Shown piece after piece: positions 1 through 11,365 of a stretch of 64,000 nucleotides of DNA. Positions within the stretch are counted from its first letter, which is position 1; every line of letters begins with the position of its first letter. Origin of the DNA: Narthecium ossifragum (lineage: Eukaryota > Streptophyta > Magnoliopsida > Dioscoreales > Nartheciaceae); contig OY986963.1 of the NCBI GenBank assembly GCA_963920575.1, positions 3,758,896 through 3,822,895 on the forward strand, given 5' to 3'. The position numbers were made by a program, and so were the translations under genes. The notes under the pieces are model-generated. The model did not search any database. It worked only from the letters and a program-made list of their open reading frames with translations, and had not been told where the DNA came from.

Positions 1-422
1 TGTATCCTGAGCTTATATAGCCTCAATCGGATTGGTTTAAGCCGTTAGATCAAAACCAGTTTTCCGTCTCGCCGTTTTCGGATCGATCCAAAGATGCCTT
101 GGATCGATCCAACTTGCATCGGCCAAACCTATTCTCTGTCAACTGGTCTGGGATCGATCCACTGTTGATTTGGATCGATCCAGCTTTGGATTTGGATCGA
201 TCCAAGGTGGGTTGGATCGATCCACTTTGCCAGACTGCAAATACGTCTCTGGAAAGAACGTTCGTATCGATCCATACACGTATGGATCGATCCACTCACT
301 TTGGATCGATCCAACATGACCTTGGATCGATCCAAGCTCCAGAACGAGCCCAAGAACAGCAACCATCACTTTGTTCTCCGTTGAAATCGCTGCCAGCCTC
401 ATGAGGAGGGATTTTCCCAACA
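1..422 (-). repeat. 3' LTR (partial) of the gag-only element
   Basis: It ends on the plus strand in CCCAACA at 422, which is the start of the LTR (TGTTGGG) on the element strand. About 327 bases are missing beyond the window edge, judging from the right LTR. Between about 79 and 335 it carries nine perfect GGATCGATCC palindromes and one variant. On the element strand they lie upstream of a TATA-like GGCTATATAAGC (plus 10-21), so they sit in U3. Confidence 0.85.
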
Positions 423-609
423 AACTCCCCCTCCCGACTCATGAGAAACATAACCCTATCGAGCTCTTGCTAGCTCGGACTTTACAACCCGTCGTGCCAC
501 ATTCAAGCCACTGTGCCTCGTGACTCGGCCTCCACACACATTCAAGTCAACGCTCCTCGTGACTCAGCCTTTCCGATCGCTTCGATCGATCGGAACCCCC
601 ATCGTACCT

Positions 610-1416
610 CTAGTACGGAAGCTCCCCCATAATGACACACACGTCGTTGTCGAGTGTCACTACGTTGTTGTTCTTATCATCATCCTCCTTGACCTTCCCA
701 CTAGCAAGATCATCCTTGTACTTCCTACATCGCCGCTTGACGTGGCCTTCCTTTCCGCAGTAGTAACAAGTAACTGTCTTTCCTCTGATCTTGCCATCCT
801 TCCCTTTCCTCTCTACCCAATACGCCTCTGAGACGGGCTCATCTGTCGACCTCTTTCTCAAGGCATTGGAGAGCAGAGCCGCCGTGACTTCCTCTGTCTC
901 TAGGGAATCCTTCCCATAGAGTAATGTAGTCACCAGGTGCTCGTAGGAAGGTGGAAGAGACGCCAAAAGGAGAAGGGCCTTGTCTTCATCATCCACTGTA
1001 ACCTCCACGCTCAGCAACTGGGTGATGATCCTATTGAAGGTGTTCAGGTGCTCTATCAGATCTGAACCTTCCCTCATCCTCAAGGTGTACAGCTGTTGTT
1101 TCAGGAACAGTTTATTCGTCAGAGATTTAGTCATGAATAAACTTTCTAACCTTGACCACAACCCTGCAGCCTTGTCCTCATTGATGACGTTGTACATAAC
1201 CTCATCCGCTAGGTAGAGCCTGATGGTGCTCACCGCCTTCATCTCGATCTCCTCCCAGTCGTCGGCTGTCATGGACTCGGGCTTCTTCCCCTTCAAGGCC
1301 TTGTAGAGACCCTGCTGCACCAGGATATCCTTCACCCGCTGTTGCCATAAGCCGAAGTTGCTTTTCCCATCGAATCGCTCAACCCCGAAACCAGAATCTG
1401 AGGCCTTCCCCGCCAT
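610..1416 (-). CDS. Retrotransposon Gag polyprotein (Copia-type, UBN2-like) with CCHC zinc knuckle
   Basis: This is an open frame of 268 residues. The start is taken at the ATG at 1416 (MAGKASDSGFGVERFDGKSN), about 50 bases inside the primer site; the frame stays open upstream into the LTR, but those residues look non-coding. The N-terminal two thirds has the typical Copia gag pattern: F-D-G-x-N-F-x-x-W near residue 15, then a helical region with an MTxSLxNKLFLKQQLYxLRM-like block (about residues 100-125). A CCHC knuckle (CYYCGKEGHVKRRC) lies near residue 220, followed by an acidic/Asn-rich tail. The frame stops before any protease motif. Gag would package element RNA into cytoplasmic particles. 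No frameshift or internal stop is seen. Confidence 0.85.
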   Translation of the reverse strand: MAGKASDSGFGVERFDGKSNFGLWQQRVKDILVQQGLYKALKGKKPESMTADDWEEIEMKAVSTIRLYLADEVMYNVINEDKAAGLWSRLESLFMTKSLTNKLFLKQQLYTLRMREGSDLIEHLNTFNRIITQLLSVEVTVDDEDKALLLLASLPPSYEHLVTTLLYGKDSLETEEVTAALLSNALRKRSTDEPVSEAYWVERKGKDGKIRGKTVTCYYCGKEGHVKRRCRKYKDDLASGKVKEDDDKNNNVVTLDNDVCVIMGELPY

Positions 1417-1451
1417 CACGAACTGTTGAACCAACGAATCTGATGAACCTC

Positions 1452-1465
1452 GGCTCCTGATACCA
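1452..1465 (-). other. Primer binding site, tRNA-Met type
   Basis: The minus strand reads TGGTATCAGGAGCC just inside the right LTR. It matches the usual plant initiator-Met primer site TGGTATCAGAGCC with one extra G. It fixes the element's orientation as minus and the inner LTR boundary near 1468. Confidence 0.8.
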
Positions 1466-1467
1466 CT

Positions 1468-2216
1468 TGTTAGGGAAATCCGACGGGGATCAAACCAGGA
1501 TGGGAAAGCACCAAAAGAAATAAGGAGAAAAGAGACACCAGATTTAACGTGGAAAACCTCCCGGCAAATCACCGCGAAGGAAAAAACCACGGGAAGAATA
1601 TCTTCACTATATGAGGAGATTTACAAGACTCACTCTCTCAACTCTCATACAGATCTTCTCTCTTCCCTCCCAGTACGTTCTCATGTACTTACAGATCTCA
1701 CTCTGCCATGATGCTTTCTCTCAAGCCCTAAGACCTCTCTCTAGGCCTCCAAGATGAGAACCCACGTTCTAATCTCTCTTCCTAAACCCTAACATGTATC
1801 CTGACCTTAAATAGCCTCAATCGGATTGATTTAAGCCGTTAGATCAAAACCAGTTTTCCGTCTCGCCGTTTTCGGATCGATCCAAAGATGCCTTGGATTG
1901 ATCCAACTTGCATCGGCCAAACCTATTCTCTGTCAATTAGTCTGGGATCGATCCACTGTTGATTTGGATCGATCCAGCTTTGGATTTGGATCGATCCAAG
2001 GTGGGTTGGATCGATCCACTTTGCCAGACTACAAATACGTCTCTGGAAAGAACGTTCGTATCAATCCATACACGTATGGATCAATCCACTCACTTTGGAT
2101 CGATCCAACATGACCTTGGATCGATCCAAGCTCCAGAACGAGCCCAAGAACAGCAACCATCACTTTGTTCTCCGTTGAAGTCGCTGCCAGCCTCATGAGG
2201 AGGGATTTTCCCAACA
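1468..2216 (-). repeat. 5' LTR of the gag-only element
   Basis: It is 749 bases long, bounded on the plus strand by TGTTAGGG and CCCAACA, which form a short terminal inverted repeat. It carries the same palindrome cluster as the left LTR. Three of its palindromes have decayed to GGATTGATCC or GGATCAATCC forms, and its TATA box has changed to CTATTTAAG. Confidence 0.85.
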
Positions 2217-2221
2217 ACGAT

Positions 2222-3079
2222 TTGTTTGCAAAGTGCAATGGTGGATCTTATTTTTTTTATATTAGAAGACATGTTCATTTTTGACTGGTTGTGCTAAAGC
2301 ATTAGTACTGGTTCATGTTTCTGATTTAAATGCATTAAACTTAACATCGAAGGAAAATTTCTTATTGGGTTTGAAAATTAAACTATTTTCTTTTCTGGCT
2401 TTTCTCAATTGGTTGTTGTTGAAAGACAAATCTAAATCACGGAATGGCTCAGACTCAAAAAGGGAAGCATCAGTTAGGAAGGATGGATCTACCGCGCACA
2501 TTGCGGTGTAAACTTTTGCTTTACGTGAGCTTGCTGCTGCCGCAAAGAATTTTAGACAAGACTGCCTCTTGGGGGAAAGGGGGTTTAGACAAGACTTGGA
2601 TTGGATTAAGTAACCGAATTTACTGTGCCGGGGGAATGACTTGGGTGCGGGGACAAGGGACGGTACCGGGGGGAGAGATGAGCACAACAGACGGTTGAGT
2701 GGGGAAGATGAGATCGTGGGGATATGAGATTACGAGGTTTTTACTCTCATTGGAAGTTTGGTCAGTTTGGCCACAAGTTCATAGGTATTCGAGTTCCGTT
2801 CTGAAGGAAGTTGTGGTACATCAAGAATTTAAACTAGACGAACAACACCGTGATCCGGAAACTAGCGCTTCTTCACACCCGCCATCTTCATTATAATGAT
2901 AATTAATAATTCTTTCTATTGATTGCATGTGTTTAATTATTAAGGTTCGTGGAGATAGAGAGAGTTAGTGGCGAGACACGGGAGGGAGGGAGTGAGGGAG
3001 AGACGGCGTCGTGCCGGGTAAACACTAGTATTAGTATATTACAAAAGACACTATGGCTCTATACACGGGTATACAAGGC
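2222..3079. other. Intergenic stretch with one unassigned minus-strand ORF
   Basis: A minus-strand frame (2313-2687, 124 codons) has a Ser/Lys-rich composition with some protein-like character, but I recognise no domain and see no convincing splice partners. The retrotransposon ends within 100 bases of its 3' side, so it may be a gene piece or chance. The 3' UTR of the downstream minus-strand gene probably covers about 2950-3079. Confidence 0.3.
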
Positions 3080-6000
3080 CTATGAATGCAGCAACCGCCC
3101 AAATACCTTCTTCATAGCAAAAACAACAGCACATAAAACAAGCAGCATGACCAGCTTCTTTGAGGCTAGCAACCTCAGATTCATCCTTAATCGATGCGCT
3201 TTCATGAATCTCAGAACTGACTGCCCAAACAACCCAAGCCAAGAGCAAACAAGGGAGAACACCAGATAGATGGCCTCCTTGGGTCCGCTCACGGAGGTTT
3301 CGCCGCGGCTCACCTCCACGAAGATTGGACCAGTGGACTCACCACTTTCGACTTTGTCCAGGCCAAGGGCCTCGTTTAACCAAGCAGACAATCTAATCAG
3401 AAGCCTCACAAGCCATGCCACTTCACCATCCGTGATTGGTCTCTGCAACCAATCACCTTTGTATTTTACATCAGCCCACTTACGCTCTCCGACTCCTGGG
3501 TGCTTGGGCATGAACATCTCGCCACGTCCATGAAGAGGATGTGACTCAACAGAAGACATTGGAGGTTCGGACCTCCTAACGGGGCCACGGAAGAGAGCAT
3601 TCATCTGGCTTCTTATAGAATCCAAAGCCCGAAGGTTCTGAGAGACATCCCCAGAAATGGTCCGGATCTCATGCTCCGCGCGCAGAATAAAAAGCTGTGG
3701 CAAAATGAATAAGAATATAAGATAACTCATGAGGAATTCTATTGTTGACTAATGAGATTGCAACAAAAAGGTATGAAATAGAAGATAGAAAATCAACAAA
3801 GCTGCAATGATGGTACTTGTAGCATAGGATGATGCACCATTACATACAATAACTCCATATCAAGAACATCACTAAAAAGTTTAACAGCTTACTTCCCTGG
3901 AGCTGTAGCATATCAAATGCAGTGTGTTATTTCAGAATTCCCACTATCATGATCCCAAAAAGAGAATGAGAATAAAATTAACTCCCATAAATCATCCCGC
4001 GTCTTATGCACAAATCACAACCAAATTATGCAAACAGGTTGTTCCGTACGAAAGGACTAGAGTTGTTCTTCTTTATTAACTGAGAAAAGGGAGGAATATT
4101 GGAAATCAGAAAATTACTTCAAGTAGATTGTGAGCCCCATCTTCGGCATCACTAAAAAGCCTCAAGTCATGGTTCCAGTTCTCATGTAAGTAAGATCCAT
4201 CTGCATCACTTTCACATAGTCTGTCCTCCCAATCCTGACAATATCATGAATAAACAATGCATAATGAGATAATAGGATTCAAACTAGAAAATATTATCTC
4301 TTGCAAGAATGCAACGACACATGCACTGAGGGAATGCAAATAAAACGCCAGGAAAAATGACAAAATTCAAAAATTACAGGATAATCTCCTAGAAAAATAT
4401 TAGTTCCTTATATCAAACTCTTTTAAAATTTCCATTTTAGTTCACTCAATGGAATTATTATGCATAACTTTTAAGTCATGATTATAATCCCAAGAACGAC
4501 TATCCATTCCCAATGAAATGCTATAGCATGTTACTTTTACAGTTCATCCCATTATACTGGTGACCACCAATGGCAGACTGGCTTGAGAATACAAAGAAAT
4601 TAGCTGTTACAGGTCAAGCAGTGCATTTCAATTTCATGATTGCATCATAGGCCATATAATTCATGTACACTTGCAATAAATAAAGTACCTCTAATTGTTC
4701 ACGAATAGAAGGTAGAATTTTATATTCACTATGAGAAAAAGATGAAGGTCCAGCAGGTTCAGAATGATACGCCGCATCTACTTTTCGAAGAAGGTCAGTC
4801 AGCTCTTGGGATGCAGTCAAAATATTAAGAACCTGCACAGTAATTAAAATCGCAAGTAAAAAACAAAAGAACGTGCAGAATTATGGCTCACCAGCTAACG
4901 CCTTGTTGATAATTGATTTTGTGTAGACACGCTTATAATGCCAAAAAAAGATATATATTTCTACAACACCCTGAATTTACAGCTACTCAGATATACATTG
5001 GTAGAAAGCATGGATTAACATGCCAATAACACATGCTGTGCAGGACTTTGGCCAGCACGATACATAGCGACGCGCCATGTACTATGCCAACACTCGGCAT
5101 GGACTCCATGTCAACGGTACATAGCCTCTTCGGAAGAGAAATGTAGTTGGCACAGATCCTCTGCTGATACGTATGGGTGGGCACTGACTGTGCCGACTAA
5201 AAAGCATCCAATCACAAACATACCTCAATGAAAACTAAGCAAGCTGGAAAGTGAGCGCAACTGAACGCCAAGCTATTATTAGAAGTAAGTTCAGTGTTTA
5301 AAAATTTTGTTAGCAAATTGGAAAAAGGTCAAATTTGAATTAAAACTTTGCTTACGTCCAGTGTAAAAGAAACGTTTGTTCAAAAGAAAAAAAAAAGGCC
5401 AATAGCAGTGGATATCAACAATACCCAAAAGTACACTCATTTAACGAGAGAGTACATGTTCTTCTCTATACAAAACTAAGATTTTCAAAATTGCTTAAGA
5501 GATCTATATCGCTACAACCAGCTGGATATCAATCGAGATTGTGCATTAGAAAGATGGAAGAGAGTAGCTAGCTATTCAGATGATTTTTACCAAAGCCCAA
5601 ACAAATAAACCATGATTTAATATCTTATCATTATAAAAACCATAGCCAATTTTCGAAGAATATACTCCTATCGACTTAAGAAGAGACTCGCTAACTTCTT
5701 ATGCCGCATAAGTATCATCTGGACAAAAAAGCTAACTGGTACTAAGGACTCAGACACTAGAAGATGAAAAAAAGCATCCAAATATTAACAATGAGCTCAA
5801 AGGATTGGAAAACTACTCTGACCACTATGATTACCTCTCTATCAAGCTAGTCATGACAATCGATTAGGTATCAGCTATAAAGCCAAATAAGTGTTGCCAA
5901 GCTATCTGGATAATCATTCATGGACAACTACATACTCAGATCTAGGACCTATAGAGGACTAACTAAGACTGGAAAATAGAACATCATTCAAATCTACTGC

Positions 6001-7635
6001 ATATTCAAAAGAGGTTAACTCATGAGAATATCTGTATAATTGTTCACGGTTAACTACATGCTCAGTTTTATAAAAAGACGCAAGTGATATCATGCATTTT
6101 TAAAACTGATGAAAAAGGGCAAGAATTACCTTCAATACCATCTGAACCATTGTCTCCACGTTCGCATGAAGAAACTTGTGAGCAAACCCAAGGAAATGAA
6201 CAACTAACGAGCTGTAGAACAGATAATTAGACAGCACATAACCCTGCCAAACGGGCATGTAAGTGGATTCTACTCGGCTTCCATCTTTTCCTTCATTATT
6301 CTTCTTTGAACCTTTTGGATTTTTGACCTCAGATATATCAAACTGGACAAAGTTTTCTGGACTAGTTTTCCATGGTTCCAGGCACGTTGCCCATAATGAG
6401 AACACCTGAGTGGCATTTTTAATTGAGGTTCCCATGGGGCAAAACAAGAAACTCCGCAGAATAAAGCGGTACAAAGGCCTCTGCATCACCGAGTTCCAAG
6501 ACCCAACAGCATTCTCATAAGAAATCAATGCACTCCCCGACTTACCAATATCCACCAACCTTGAGAATTTCCCTCCAGGAGTTCCACCACACACCATCTC
6601 GCCCCGCTCTTCTACTGGGGCAATCAAGCTAGAGTTCAAGTACTTCACCACCGACTCGAGCAATTCCCCTAAGCCCGCAGTCGGTGGCGTCTCACCCAGA
6701 ATAGCTTGAAGTGGGAAGGAAATCCCAAAAGATCGGCACAAACTCACAGACAAAGGAGAGAAATCATTGTCAACCATCCAGAATTGTATCAAGGTGTTAA
6801 CGAAGGACTGAGCTTGATTAAATGCCCAACCATCGTAAACTGAAGAATAATGGAGCAAAGAACTCCTATAAGGCTGGTGAGATCCCTGCGCACATTTGGG
6901 CACGAAAGCCCGAAGATAAGCGTAAACAAGGCGAATGTACAAATTACACTCTGGTTTCTGCCCCGATCGACGCCCAGCACTCGTCAATCCCGGCAACGAA
7001 GAGGTCCAGCTTTCCAACTTAGACCTCATGTTCTTTTTAACCGTGGCCTGAACGGAGCTCTCACTGCTGCCTCTGAATATGGGATAATACGCGAACCAAA
7101 ACACATAGTACTCAAACACATTGAGCAGGATTTGATGGGAACCCTGGATGTCATCCTCCTTAGCTCTAGATTTAAAGATCGGGCAGAGTTCAGAGAGGAC
7201 CTGGGAGTGTCGCTCGCTGGCAAGGGCGAAGCGCATCCACTCGGGGAGGCGCTCAGGGGGGAAGACGTACTTGACGAGGTCGTGCCGGTCGACGCTTGCG
7301 ATGGCGGAGAAGAGGATGCCTTCAGGGGAGAGGAGGTCGAATATCCGAGTGGCAAGCTCCGGGTCGGTCTGGGCGCGATCGATCCATCCTGCGCCAGCGA
7401 CGCCATTGGAGGGTCTTTGAGGGTGATCGTCGAAGCCAAAGAGGCGGCGGATGAGGAGGGGGAAGGCAGAGGAGAAGAAGGCGCGGGACTGATCGACCGC
7501 GTGGCGGCGGAGGAAGGAGTCGACGGCGGAACAGGCGGCGGTGATCTGGGGCGGGGTGGAGGCGGAGAGGATGGCAGCGGCGAGGTCAGCGGCGCGATTC
7601 TGAGCGTCCATGGAGGAGGAGGACCGGGGGATCAT
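3080..7635 (-). CDS. Sphingomyelin phosphodiesterase 4 (SMPD4)-family protein
   Basis: Four exons join in frame with GT-AG introns: 7635-6130, 4832-4689, 4234-4118 and 3694-3080, giving 793 residues. A second in-frame ATG at 7611 could be the true start. The exon 1-2 junction reads ..ETMVQMVLK/VLNILTASQEL.., matching my memory of the plant SMPD4-like family (neutral sphingomyelinase-related). The C-terminus has two hydrophobic stretches, about residues 730-750 and 769-785, consistent with a tail-anchored protein of the ER or nuclear envelope. I see no classical exonuclease/endonuclease/phosphatase motifs, which fits SMPD4 rather than SMPD2/3. In animals SMPD4 is reported to act on sphingomyelin and in nuclear-envelope biology; plants make little or no sphingomyelin, so the plant substrate is unknown. 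The 1.3-kb first intron looks free of genes. The first exon is strongly GC-rich, as in monocots. Confidence 0.8.
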
Positions 7636-8804
7636 CGAAGCTAGGTCGTTTAGAGATGTTTTAGGGTAGGGTGGGGAGGCTTCTAGGTTTGAAGATTTAA
7701 ATGCGGGCGGAGAGGAGCACTTCTATTCTATGGCGCTCTTCATTCGATGCTTGCCGAGCACCGCGTTCGCAACGTACCGATTGGTGTCGGGAAGCTGGTG
7801 GACACGTGGCGGTTAATAAGTCGGTTTAAAGTCGGGCCTACGGCCCAAATACGTCATGGACTTTACTGGTTAAGTGAAGTGGCCCAAGTACAGCCATAAC
7901 CCCGGCCCAAACCAGCCCACATCTAGGCCTGACTTAGGCTCGAGGTCATGGCTGGAGCCCATTGCACGGTCAGGCTAGTATTCGGCTTAGGCCCAATACT
8001 CAAGTTTATTCATGTTGAGCATACATACATGCTTATAATACTAAACCTCTATGTTTTAGGCTAATTAATTGTTATGGAACTCTCTATAATAAAAATAGTA
8101 GACAAAAAGATACCAAGAGATTTTAGTCAAATGTGCCGATGAGTAGGCTTGGGCCAACAAGATCTGAAACTTTTTAGGTCTCAAGTCAAGACAATTAAAT
8201 ACCTGGCTTAACACATGTGTGGGCGTGCCTGGCTTAACACATGTGTGGGCCTGGGTCTGTCAGGGCCAGGTCGCAATCCTTGAGCCCATCCCATGGCACG
8301 GCTGACCGAGTCACAAATTCGAGCCAAACCCAGATTAGCCTGATCCACAGGCTACTATTCATCATGCATATTGTGGCTCAAATTGTCAAAAAAAATAAAA
8401 GAAAATAAGAAGATCATGCATTTTGTTCATCCGGTTTAAATCGGATCAATGAACCGGTGAGTTGGTCAGGCCGTTAAGGGCCAGTCAAGGCAAATTTATG
8501 GCCCGGCTCACTGCTAGCCCGACCCAGCCCTAAAATCTTCATGCCAAGGCCAAATCAGGTCGACCTTCAAATCAAGTCAAGACTAGGCCGAGCATATAGA
8601 CCATTTGGAAACTCTTAAGTTTAATCTAGGCGCGTTCAAGGTTAAAACAAGTCAAATGACCAATACCTCTTAAGTCAGGTATATAACTCACCACTAGTTA
8701 TTTGATCTGAAGTTGAAATAATAGCATGAGTTAATTTATACCATCTGACATGAGTTCCGGACTCATATACCTCGTCGCTAAAATAAATAAAAAATTGGTA
8801 AAAA

Positions 8805-8845
<41 letters not shown>

Positions 8846-8919
8846 ATTAACACTTTTATTTTATTTTTACGAACTAAGCCCTAAGGACGGTGAAAAAAGA
8901 GACCCCAACAAAATGTTTT
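7636..8919. other. Intergenic region with degenerate GGCCC-rich repeats and a GA microsatellite
   Basis: Bases 7636-7760 are probably the 5' UTR and promoter of the minus-strand SMPD4-like gene. From about 7840 to 8640 the sequence is full of short GGCCC/GGCCTGG words. One 26-base unit is tandemly duplicated (8202 and 8228, each starting CCTGGCTTAACACATGTGTG). A (GA)n run of about 16 units lies at 8810-8841. No gene is seen. Confidence 0.6.
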
Positions 8920-10827
8920 TTTTTTTTTTAGTTAATTGGTGATAATACCAGTTTAGTCAAGATTTTTACTAAAAACCCCATTTGATGTATTTTTAATACT
9001 AGAACCCCATTTAACAGGTTTATTTAGATGATGTAATTAAACAAAGACTAAAATGCCCCTATAGCTAAATGTAATTAAAATAAGACTAAAATGGCATCGT
9101 GGTGGTGGTGATGACGGCACCGGTAGCGGGACGGCAGCGGCAGATGATCGCCGGAGTTGGGATCCGGTGATCCAGCGCGTGCATCGTAGCCACCCAACCT
9201 CCGTCCGCCGTCGCGGAAGTCACCATCGCCGCTCCAACCACCTGAGGACAGCTTCCCGTGACCTCCTCGACGGACTCCAACCATACTCCAACCGTCTCCA
9301 CCCCCACCCCCCACCGACCTCGTCACGGCGCCGTCCACCCCCTCCGCCGCCCTCCACCTCCGACGAAACCCCCAACCCGAGCTCCTCCTCTCACAGATCC
9401 GGCGATCATCAATGATCGTTGGTGGTGGTGGTGCTCGTTGATGGTGGCTGGTGAGATCCGATCAATGATGTGAGAGGGGGAGCTCGAGGCGGTGTTGGGA
9501 TCCGATCGGTAGGAGGTCGACGCGCGGCTTCCGACGAGGATGGAAGCTAGGGATGGGGTCGGCGAGGCTCGGGGTCCCTGCGGACGTTGGAGGTGACTGA
9601 AGAGATGAAGTCTGGCTTGTTGTCGGCTTGGGAGGCGGGACGACGACCTCCCTCGGCACCGGCGACCTCGACCTGAGCTCGGACGCCACCCGAGCTTCTC
9701 TGTCTCCTCCGGATCTAACAGCGCCGACGCCACCTGCACGCCGGCCTCCAGCTCCGCCCATGTCGCGCCTCGACCCGCAGAGCGCAACCGGGCCGGGGAC
9801 GCGAGGGGGAAAAAATCTACAACCACTAGCCTCAACTGGCGGAAACAGCTGAGACTACGGCCAGCTGGCGGAAACAGCTGCCAACAGTCACAAGCGGAAG
9901 CAAAGGTACTAAACAACAGCTATTAACATTTATTACAAAACAGTAATAAAAGAGTTAATAGGGTTCTAGTACAACACGCTACAAGGGATCAACAGTCCCC
10001 AAAAAGAAGCTACACCACCCACCGGGGTCTCCGCGAACGGACAAACGAACCCATCCTGACCCTCAGACATGGTCAGGATCCGGCACGCTGCCACGAGACG
10101 ACCGAGGGGGTAACACAGGAACAGAGCGGCCACCTGCACCTGCAACAAACACAGTCCAGGTAGGCATGAGCAACAGCTCAGCATGGTCCTACTCTACCAC
10201 TCTCGCTAAGAAGGCAAAACCCAAAAGAACCAAACCCTGAGGCCAAGTACCGAGGCTTGCCAAGGATCCCATAAATCCCGTCAATAACCCGAAGGGTTCC
10301 TGTCCTAGGTGCATGTCTCCGATAACGCCACTGCTCAGGGGTGGGCAACTCCGACATTCCCTGACGCAGGGTGGACACGACGCAACCAGTAGGACCCCCT
10401 TCTCCAAGCGGAATCTCCGCACTTGGCGGAACAACTGAGGTTAAGACTACCATCACTCGGTACTCTAAGCAGCAGAGTCAACACCAACCCAACCTACCCT
10501 AGCATGCCTAATGCACAGGAACACAAGGCAGGATAAGTATGATAAAGCTGTAAACAACCAACACAGCAAGGGCACACCTTCGGCCCATTTATACTAAACA
10601 CTCCCGAGGGTCATGACTCCCTCGGTTCACCACAAAGCGGTAAGGGCATACCGTCAGCCCATTTATTCTACTCACCCCGAGAGACATCACCCTCTCGGTT
10701 CAACCACAAAGCGATAAACATTCAAGCATGATCCATAACAGGACAAGCCCCAAGGGTAAAAACGTAAAAACCACATACATGCGAAGCCCCGCGGGCAAAA
10801 CTCTTGAAAACCCTCTCTGCTACTGAA

Positions 10828-11135
10828 GGATCGATCCTCACCAAGGGAAGGATCGATCATCCAAGCAACAGTGAGCTTCCCTCACTGTCGAGCCAAAGAA
10901 GATCGATCATTCCTCCCAGGAAGATCGATCTTTTTGGTGACAGAGGGCACCCTTCCAGTCGCACCAAGGAAGATCGATCCTTCCTCCCAGGAAGATCGAT
11001 CATTCTCGGGACGAAGGGTAACTATGCTTACCCAGGCCCCATGATCGATCTCCTCCCATAAGAAGATCGATCATGTGCTGGGCGCAGCAAGCCAACACCA
11101 GAGGACCGATCCTTCCTCCCAGAAGGATCGATCAC
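10828..11135 (-). repeat. Array of GATCGATC hairpin pairs in the minus-strand solo LTR
   Basis: About ten GATCGATC-core palindromes come in pairs. Within a pair the spacer is itself an inverted repeat of the form TTCCT-ggg-AGGAA, so each pair can fold into one hairpin with arms of roughly 13-15 bases. Examples are the pairs around 10910-10935 and 10975-11003. Confidence 0.75.
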
Positions 11136-11365
11136 CCAAAAATGGGTTCCGGCGTGCTTCCGGCCGGAGAACCGCCGGAAGACACAACCAAACCTCACCA
11201 AACTTGGTGGGTTGGTAGATCTGAGTACCACGAGGCTACTCAAGGTCTCAAAACGGGGAAACAACAACTCCACAAGGAGATTAATCAAGAAAACAAAACC
11301 GGATTTTAAACCCTCAAAGCTAGCCGGAGTTTGGAGTGGGAACCCTACCTCCTTAGAGCAGCTTC

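Larger units (their letters stand above)
1..2216 (-). mobile_element. Gag-only Copia-type LTR retrotransposon (non-autonomous), left LTR truncated by window edge
   Basis: Bases 1-422 and 1795-2216 are direct repeats of exactly the same length, and I count about 10 mismatches by eye. They are the outer parts of two LTRs. Between them lie a tRNA-Met-type primer site (minus strand, 1452-1465), one gag ORF and a purine-rich stretch next to the left LTR. The right LTR is the 5' LTR, because the element reads on the minus strand. Only about 1.05 kb separates the LTRs. That holds gag and nothing recognisable as protease, integrase, reverse transcriptase or RNase H, so the element would need pol supplied in trans. 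The base run ACGAT at 2217-2221 is the presumed target duplication. Its partner lies left of the window and cannot be checked. Confidence 0.85.

Noticed and set aside
1452..1465. tRNA gene fragment
   Set aside because: Only the primer-complementary 14 bases are present at an LTR border; there is no cloverleaf.
6850..7644. 264-codon plus-strand ORF
   Set aside because: It is the antisense of the GC-rich first exon of the SMPD4-like gene, Gly/Glu-rich, with no domain.
9323..9916. 197-codon minus-strand ORF and nearby Pro/Ser/Arg-rich ORFs
   Set aside because: They run across the 9761 LTR boundary and are only GC-rich low-complexity sequence of the element ends.
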